NCBI GenBank assembly: GCA_964394145.1
Contig: CAYMVL010000038.1
Coordinates: 1 to 54,153 of the forward strand
Source: JAFGBN01 sp964394145
GTDB lineage: Bacteria; Chloroflexota; Dehalococcoidia; GIF9; AB-539-J10
DNA: 54,153 nucleotides
Reading direction: 5' to 3'
Made by a program: the position numbers and the translations under genes. The notes beneath the pieces were generated by a model. It made no database searches and had not been told where the DNA came from. It saw nothing but the letters and a program-made list of their open reading frames with translations. Shown here in pieces: positions 49,605 through 54,153 of this stretch. Within the stretch, counting starts at the first letter, position 1; the number at the start of each line of letters is the position of its first letter.

Positions 49605-52037
49605 TTGAGACCAGAGAGATTTACCGAGCAAGCACAGGAGGTCCTGGCAGCGTCACAGGAGCTGGTGCGCCGCAATCGCCATAATCAGTGGGATGTCGAG
49701 CATGTCTTGCTTGCTTTGCTTGAGCAAGATAAGGGGATAACTCAGGAAATATTACGCGAGCTGGGTGTGGACTCTGGAGCAATAAAGAGCCGGGTGGAGG
49801 CAACGCTGGACCGATTCCCCAAGGTAACTTATGAGACGACTCAGATTTACGCTACCCCACGCATCTCTCAGCTTCTGGAAAGCGCCAACCGTGAAGCTGG
49901 CAGGCTCAAGGATGAATTCGTCAGCACCGAGCACCTGTTCATTGCTATCGCCGGCGAGACCAAGGGCGAAGCTGCCGCGATTCTATCCGAATTTGGCCTT
50001 GACCAGGAAAAGATCTATAAAGCCTTGCAGAAAATTCGTGGCGGTCATCGGGTTACCGACCGCCAGGCTGAAAGCAAGTATCGCTCACTGGAAAAATATG
50101 GCCATGATCTCACGGAAATGGCCCACAAGGGTAAACTCGACCCTGTAATCGGACGGGAGGACGAGATCAAACGTGTCATACAGATACTATCCCGGCGCAC
50201 CAAGAATAATCCCGTAATGATCGGCGACGCCGGGGTTGGCAAGACAGCTATTGCTGAGGGGCTAGCGCAGAAAATTATCTCTGAAGATGTCCCTGACTCC
50301 CTCAAAGGCAAGAAGGTAGTGGCTTTAGATATGGGAGCCCTGGTAGCTGGAAGCAAATTCCGGGGTGAATTTGAGGAAAGGCTGAAGGCAGTCCTGGATG
50401 AAGTCCGTCAGGCGATGGGTGAAGTCATTCTATTCATCGACGAGCTTCATACTGTCGTCGGGGGTGGCGCTGCCGAGGGAGCCATTGATGCCAGCAACAT
50501 GTTAAAACCGGCCCTGGCCCGTGGAGAGCTCCAGTGCATCGGTGCCACCACGCTCGATGAATACAGGAAGCATATCGAGAAAGATAAGGCTCTGGAAAGG
50601 CGTTTCCAGCCAGTTTTCATCGGTGAACCCAGCATAGAGGCAACCATAGAAATGCTGAGAGGACTCCGCCCCAGATACGAGGCACATCACAAAATAAAAA
50701 TCGAGGACTCCGCTCTGGTAGCTGCTGCAAAGCTGAGTCAGAGATACATATCTGATAGATTCCTCCCCGACAAGGCAATCGACTTGATAGATGAAGCAGC
50801 CAGTAAATTACGCATTGAAATGGAAAGCGCCCCGGAGGAGGTCAAAGCGCTGGACAAGAAGATGAAGTATCTGCGTGACGAGGAAGATGCAGCATCCCAA
50901 CGACAGGACTATAAGAAGGCTGCAGAACTGAAAGCGGAGAGGTTGCATCTGGAGCAGGAATATGACCGGGCCAAACTGGAATGGCAACGAGAGAAGAAGA
51001 TCGACACGGTGGTGGATGAAGAGAGCATCGCCAAATTAATCGCCCAGTGGACCGGCATACCTGTTTCCCGAATGCTGGAAACAGAGACTGACAAACTGGT
51101 ACACATGGAGGAAAGGATTCACCAGAGGATAGTGGACCAGGAAGAGGCCGTAGCTGCTGTTGCTGAAGCTATCAGACGGGGCCGGGCCGGACTCAAGGAC
51201 CCTAAACGTCCCATTGGCAGCTTTATCTTCCTCGGCCCCACCGGAGTGGGAAAGACCGAGCTAGCCAGGGCTTTGGCTGAGTTTCTCTTCGACGATGAAG
51301 CATCAATGGTAAGACTGGACATGTCAGAATACATGGAGAAGCATACGGTATCCCGTCTTATCGGAGCACCCCCCGGATATGTAGGATATGAAGAGGGAGG
51401 TCAGTTGACCGAAGCGGTACGCCGTCGTCCTTACCGGGTTATCCTGTTCGATGAAGTGGAAAAAGCACATCCCGACGTATTTAACATACTGTTGCAACTT
51501 CTGGAGGATGGCAGGCTCACCGATGGCCACGGCAGGACAGTGGACTTCAGGAACACAGTGGTAATAATGACCAGCAACCTGGGCACCGAGGAATTTCACC
51601 GAGCAGACATCGGCTTCTCCCCTGCCGGGGATGGCGACGAGCAAAGAATGAGAACAGCTATAGAGAGCGCCTTGAAGCGAACCTTCCGTCCCGAGTTGCT
51701 GAATAGAATAGACGAAGTCACCATATTCCACCCCCTGACAGAAGAGGACTTGAAGAGCATCGTTGACTTGCTCATCCATGAGGTCGAGCGAAGGTTAGCC
51801 GAGCGCAGCATCAAACTTGAAGTTAGCGATGAAGCCAAGGCCTGGTTGGCTCAGAAAGGTTTCGACCCGATTTATGGGGCTCGCCCTTTACGGCGGGCTA
51901 TTCAGCGCTACTTGGAGAACCCCATGTCAACCAGGATATTGCAGGGCGAGTTCAAGGAAGGGGATACGGTAGCCATAAAGCTACAGCAGGATAACTTGAC
52001 CTTCAGTGCCAGGAAGCCTGCCAGAACAAAAGCATAA
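49605..52037 (+). CDS. clpC: Hsp100 Clp ATPase, ClpC-like (protease-type) with ClpB-like N-domain
   Basis: An 810-residue AAA+ unfoldase starting at TTG (AAGGAGG nine bases upstream). The N-domain (1-145) has two Clp-N repeats and a ClpB-like linker (GGHRVTDRQAESKYRSLEKYG). First ATPase: GDAGVGKTA and LFIDELHTVVGGG. The middle region is short, with a UVR-like stretch (EDAASQRQDYKKAAELKAE), as in ClpC, not the long coiled coil of ClpB. Second ATPase: GPTGVGKTE, FDEVEKAH. In the second ATPase, DIGFSPAGDGDEQ sits where ClpC has its VGF loop that docks ClpP, whereas ClpB lacks it. I therefore call it ClpC-like; databases may label it ClpB. clpP is not in the window. Confidence 0.88.
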   Translation: MRPERFTEQAQEVLAASQELVRRNRHNQWDVEHVLLALLEQDKGITQEILRELGVDSGAIKSRVEATLDRFPKVTYETTQIYATPRISQLLESANREAGRLKDEFVSTEHLFIAIAGETKGEAAAILSEFGLDQEKIYKALQKIRGGHRVTDRQAESKYRSLEKYGHDLTEMAHKGKLDPVIGREDEIKRVIQILSRRTKNNPVMIGDAGVGKTAIAEGLAQKIISEDVPDSLKGKKVVALDMGALVAGSKFRGEFEERLKAVLDEVRQAMGEVILFIDELHTVVGGGAAEGAIDASNMLKPALARGELQCIGATTLDEYRKHIEKDKALERRFQPVFIGEPSIEATIEMLRGLRPRYEAHHKIKIEDSALVAAAKLSQRYISDRFLPDKAIDLIDEAASKLRIEMESAPEEVKALDKKMKYLRDEEDAASQRQDYKKAAELKAERLHLEQEYDRAKLEWQREKKIDTVVDEESIAKLIAQWTGIPVSRMLETETDKLVHMEERIHQRIVDQEEAVAAVAEAIRRGRAGLKDPKRPIGSFIFLGPTGVGKTELARALAEFLFDDEASMVRLDMSEYMEKHTVSRLIGAPPGYVGYEEGGQLTEAVRRRPYRVILFDEVEKAHPDVFNILLQLLEDGRLTDGHGRTVDFRNTVVIMTSNLGTEEFHRADIGFSPAGDGDEQRMRTAIESALKRTFRPELLNRIDEVTIFHPLTEEDLKSIVDLLIHEVERRLAERSIKLEVSDEAKAWLAQKGFDPIYGARPLRRAIQRYLENPMSTRILQGEFKEGDTVAIKLQQDNLTFSARKPARTKA

Positions 52038-52090
52038 AGGTTGCTTTCCTCGAAATAGTTTTCCTGTATAATAACTGCCAGAGGAAAATT

Positions 52091-52777
52091 TTGTTCAGAG
52101 GGAAAGCGGATAAGCTGTCATCGTTTTCAGCTTCCTTGCATCGTAATTTTGAACCCGTGGCAGGACCGAACGATGACCTCCTTGAACAGTCTCTGCCTGA
52201 AGTAAAGCATAAGAGAAGACCTACTAAGCGGGAAGCTATAATAGGCGGCATCTTTCTGGCAATTACCGTAATTCTCTGTATCCTCATTATCCAGCATCGA
52301 GAATACTTGGAGCAGATAGCACGGTATGGCTATATTGGTTGCTTCGTCACCAACATACTTGCCAGCGGGACTATAGCTATGCCCGGTCTGGGCATGATAA
52401 TCACTTTTACTCTGGGCGGGGTGTTGAACCCTCCCATTGTAGGTGCTGTAGCCGGAATTGGCGAAGCTATAGGCGCCGTCACTGCCTATTTCACCGGCTA
52501 TAGTGGCAGAGGGTTATTCCGGGACAATAAGAATAGGCTTTTCCTTCGTTTTAACGAAATGCTCCAACGCCATGGCTCCAAAGGCATCTTCCTGATGGCC
52601 TCCGTCGCCAATCCCTTTTACTACCCCTTCGCCCTCTTCATGGGCATGGTCCACTTTGGATTCGCCAGATTCTTCCTGATAACGTGGGCGGGCAGGACAA
52701 TCAAGAATATGGTCCTGGCCTACCTGGGATACTTTGGTTTACGCTCGATATTACAATGGCTGGGTGTAGACATCTAA
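52091..52777 (+). CDS. VTT/DedA-like (SNARE-associated) membrane protein
   Basis: A 228-residue protein starting at a TTG after GAGGAAAAT. After a polar 50-residue N-terminus come hydrophobic segments at about 50-68, 78-105, 115-140, 165-190 and 195-220. The conserved VTT-domain glycine/proline features are visible (GLGMIITFTLGGVLNPPIVGAVAGIGEAIGAV and ASVANPFYYPFALFMGM). Family members flip lipids or lipid carriers across membranes; the role here is not known. A TATAAT near 52069 suggests its own promoter rather than co-transcription with clp. Confidence 0.8.
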   Translation: MFRGKADKLSSFSASLHRNFEPVAGPNDDLLEQSLPEVKHKRRPTKREAIIGGIFLAITVILCILIIQHREYLEQIARYGYIGCFVTNILASGTIAMPGLGMIITFTLGGVLNPPIVGAVAGIGEAIGAVTAYFTGYSGRGLFRDNKNRLFLRFNEMLQRHGSKGIFLMASVANPFYYPFALFMGMVHFGFARFFLITWAGRTIKNMVLAYLGYFGLRSILQWLGVDI

Positions 52778-52778
52778 C

Positions 52779-52807
52779 TTGAGTTCCCCGACTGCTTTTG
52801 TTATATT
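52779..52807 (+). promoter_or_regulatory. promoter of the tRNA-Ala gene
   Basis: TTGAGT (52779-52784), 17-base spacer, TATATT (52802-52807). Transcription would begin a few bases before the tRNA. Confidence 0.6.
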
Positions 52808-52819
52808 TACCGCAGTATT

Positions 52820-52895
52820 GGGGCTGTAGCTCAATCGGGAGAGCGTTTGACTGGCAGTCAAAAGGTAGTGGGTTCGAATCCCATCAGCTCCACCA
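52820..52895 (+). tRNA. tRNA-Ala (anticodon GGC)
   Basis: A complete 76-base cloverleaf. Acceptor stem GGGGCTG pairs with CAGCTCC (one G-T pair); D stem GCTC/GAGC; anticodon stem TTTGA/TCAAA with loop CTGGCAG giving anticodon GGC; variable loop of five bases; T arm GTGGG-TTCGAAT-CCCAT. The 3' CCA is encoded. The anticodon reads the alanine codon GCC (and GCU by wobble). Confidence 0.97.
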
Positions 52896-53066
52896 TCGAC
52901 GACGGTTACCAAAGCTTCCCCCCGAATGGTACTCACTCGCCCGGAGTTCACCGGGATATTCTGTCTTGTGGTCTGAGCCAGTGCCTGCCTTGAAGGCAGC
53001 AGCCCGAGAGCAATCCCTGGCCCATCCATTCCTTGGCCTGAGCTATCCCTGCTTCCCAATCCGGCA

Positions 53067-54153
53067 TTACTTCTTCTTGCTTACCCCCGGCTTCACCATC
53101 TCTTCTGGCACCACGTATCTATCAAACTCTTCCGCAGTCACAAAGCCCATCTGAACAGCACACTCTTTCAGGGTAATCCCTCGAACAAAAGCCTCATGGG
53201 CAATCTGTGCTGCTTTATCATAGCCTACATAGGGGCTCAACGCTGTGACCAGCATTAGCGAACCATGAAGCAAAGAGTCGATTCTCTCCCGATTTGCTTT
53301 GATGCCTACAACCAGATTATCGGTGAAACTCATGGCGACATCTGTTAGAAGCTTGATGGATTGAAGCAGGTTATAGATGATGACGGGTTTGAACACATTC
53401 AGCTCAAAGTTACCCTGCGAGCCAGCAAAACTGACTGTCATGTCATTTCCTACCACCTGAGTGGTTACCATGGTCATGGCTTCACACTGAGTAGGATTGA
53501 CCTTGCCAGGCATCATAGAACTGCCGGGCTCATTCTCCGGAATTGACAGCTCTCCGATTCCACACCGGGGGCCACTGGCCAACCACCGGATATCGTTCGC
53601 AATCTTCATAAAGCTCACTGCGATTGTCTTCATAGCTCCACTGGCTTCGACCATTGCATCTTTAGTAGCCAGGCCCTCAAATTTGTTGTCTGCACTAACG
53701 AATGGAAGGCCGGTAATAGCGGCAATCTTCTTAGCCGATAGCACATCAAAGCCAATAGGTGTGTTCAGACCGGTACCCACAGCCGTGCCACCCAGAGCGA
53801 GGCTATACAGGTTCTTCAGGCAACTTTCCGCTCTCCCTATGGATAATTCCGCCTGCTTAGCATAGCCGGAAAATTCCTGGCCCAGGGTCAACGGTGTTGC
53901 ATCCTGAAGATGAGTCCTGCCTATCTTGACAATAGCCGAAAACTCCTTTGATTTGGCATCGAGCGCCATCCCAAGATGCTGCAAGGCAGGAATTAATTCC
54001 CGGTAGATTTGTTCAGCTGCCGAAACATGCATCGCGGTTGGAATGACGTCATTAGAGGATTGGGACTTATTGACATGGTCATTGGGATGGACAGGTTTCT
54101 TACTGCCTAAAGTCCCTCCCAGTATCTCTATGGCGCGGTTTGAGATGACCTCG
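53067..54153 (-). CDS. fumC: class II fumarate hydratase, 5' end outside the window (partial)
   Basis: The frame is open to the right edge of the window, so the gene starts beyond 54153. The visible 360 or so residues begin EVISNRAIEILGGTLGSKKP and PNDHVNKSQSSNDVIPTAMH, then HLQDATPLTLGQEFSGYA and the family signature GSSMMPGKVNP, with its active-site serine loop. It interconverts fumarate and malate in the citric acid cycle. The N-terminal 90-100 residues are missing. It is convergent with the tRNA gene; the 170-base spacer holds nothing recognisable. Confidence 0.95.
   Translation of the reverse strand, partial: EVISNRAIEILGGTLGSKKPVHPNDHVNKSQSSNDVIPTAMHVSAAEQIYRELIPALQHLGMALDAKSKEFSAIVKIGRTHLQDATPLTLGQEFSGYAKQAELSIGRAESCLKNLYSLALGGTAVGTGLNTPIGFDVLSAKKIAAITGLPFVSADNKFEGLATKDAMVEASGAMKTIAVSFMKIANDIRWLASGPRCGIGELSIPENEPGSSMMPGKVNPTQCEAMTMVTTQVVGNDMTVSFAGSQGNFELNVFKPVIIYNLLQSIKLLTDVAMSFTDNLVVGIKANRERIDSLLHGSLMLVTALSPYVGYDKAAQIAHEAFVRGITLKECAVQMGFVTAEEFDRYVVPEEMVKPGVSKKK

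Noticed and set aside
52751..53059. 102-codon frame antisense to the tRNA-Ala gene
   Set aside because: It runs through a certain tRNA and has no protein-like features.
1..54153. CRISPR arrays, prophage, integrase or attachment sites
   Set aside because: No regularly spaced repeats, phage genes or tyrosine/serine recombinases were seen; the tRNA-Ala 3' end has no adjacent integrase.

Overview
The window looks like a chromosomal stretch of an uncultured anaerobic bacterium, most likely a Dehalococcoidia-type member of the Chloroflexota. This is inferred from gene content, not measured. Pointers are a bacterial NrpR homologue beside an FMN-type glutamate-synthase-like gene, a der-plsY-gpsA operon, an HspR-controlled Hsp100/DnaJ/Hsp20 locus, and an AOR-family oxidoreductase with its own TRAP uptake system. 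Housekeeping genes (polA, argF, der, plsY, gpsA, dnaJ, fumC, tRNA-Ala) make it a core chromosome region with accessory islands; the only mobile-element trace is a decayed IS3-type remnant.

Layout. 1-3.3 kb: a small winged-helix gene, then a coupled pair of an MscS channel fused to a duplicated DUF5752-like domain and a TreT-like trehalose synthase (osmotic stress). 3.3-8.2 kb: a HEPN-like protein, a Cache lipoprotein, a sirtuin and tandem lipoprotein MsrB/MsrA. 8.3-8.8 kb: IS3 fossil. 9-16.5 kb: alpha-glucan phosphorylase, then divergently a PEP-synthase-like protein, a glutamate-synthase-like flavoprotein and NrpR. 16.8-20 kb: a zinc-ribbon peptide, a variant metallo-beta-lactamase-fold hydrolase and a CocE-type hydrolase. 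20.4-26.5 kb: TRAP permeases dctQ-dctM, a ferredoxin plus AOR-family enzyme, and the TRAP binding protein. 27-34 kb: a divergent acyl-adenylate ligase, an AEC permease, and an ArsC/Spx-like, methyltransferase, YyaL-type and DUF5661-like set. 34.3-38.7 kb: a minus-strand operon of a lysine-2,3-aminomutase-type radical SAM enzyme, two D-Ala-D-Ala-ligase-like ATP-grasp proteins of equal length and a GNAT acetyltransferase, with a divergent winged-helix gene whose promoter overlaps the operon promoter. 38.8-45.8 kb: polA, argF, der-plsY-gpsA. 45.9-52 kb: chaperones and CoA-type Nudix. 52-54 kb: VTT membrane protein, tRNA-Ala(GGC), partial fumC.

The best candidate for an undescribed system is the kamA / ATP-grasp / ATP-grasp / GNAT operon, which could build an acetylated beta-amino-acid amide or small peptide, perhaps an osmolyte. 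Second is the PEP-synthase-like / glutamate-synthase-like / NrpR locus, whose promoter carries two palindromes. Third is the TRAP-AOR island, whose AOR lacks one expected cluster cysteine and whose three transcription units have hairpin-bearing leaders. Several genes (sirtuin, polA, dnaJ, Nudix) have a -10 box only 8-12 nt before the start codon, suggesting leaderless transcripts.

All family assignments come from reading motifs in translated sequence; no database search or folding program was run.
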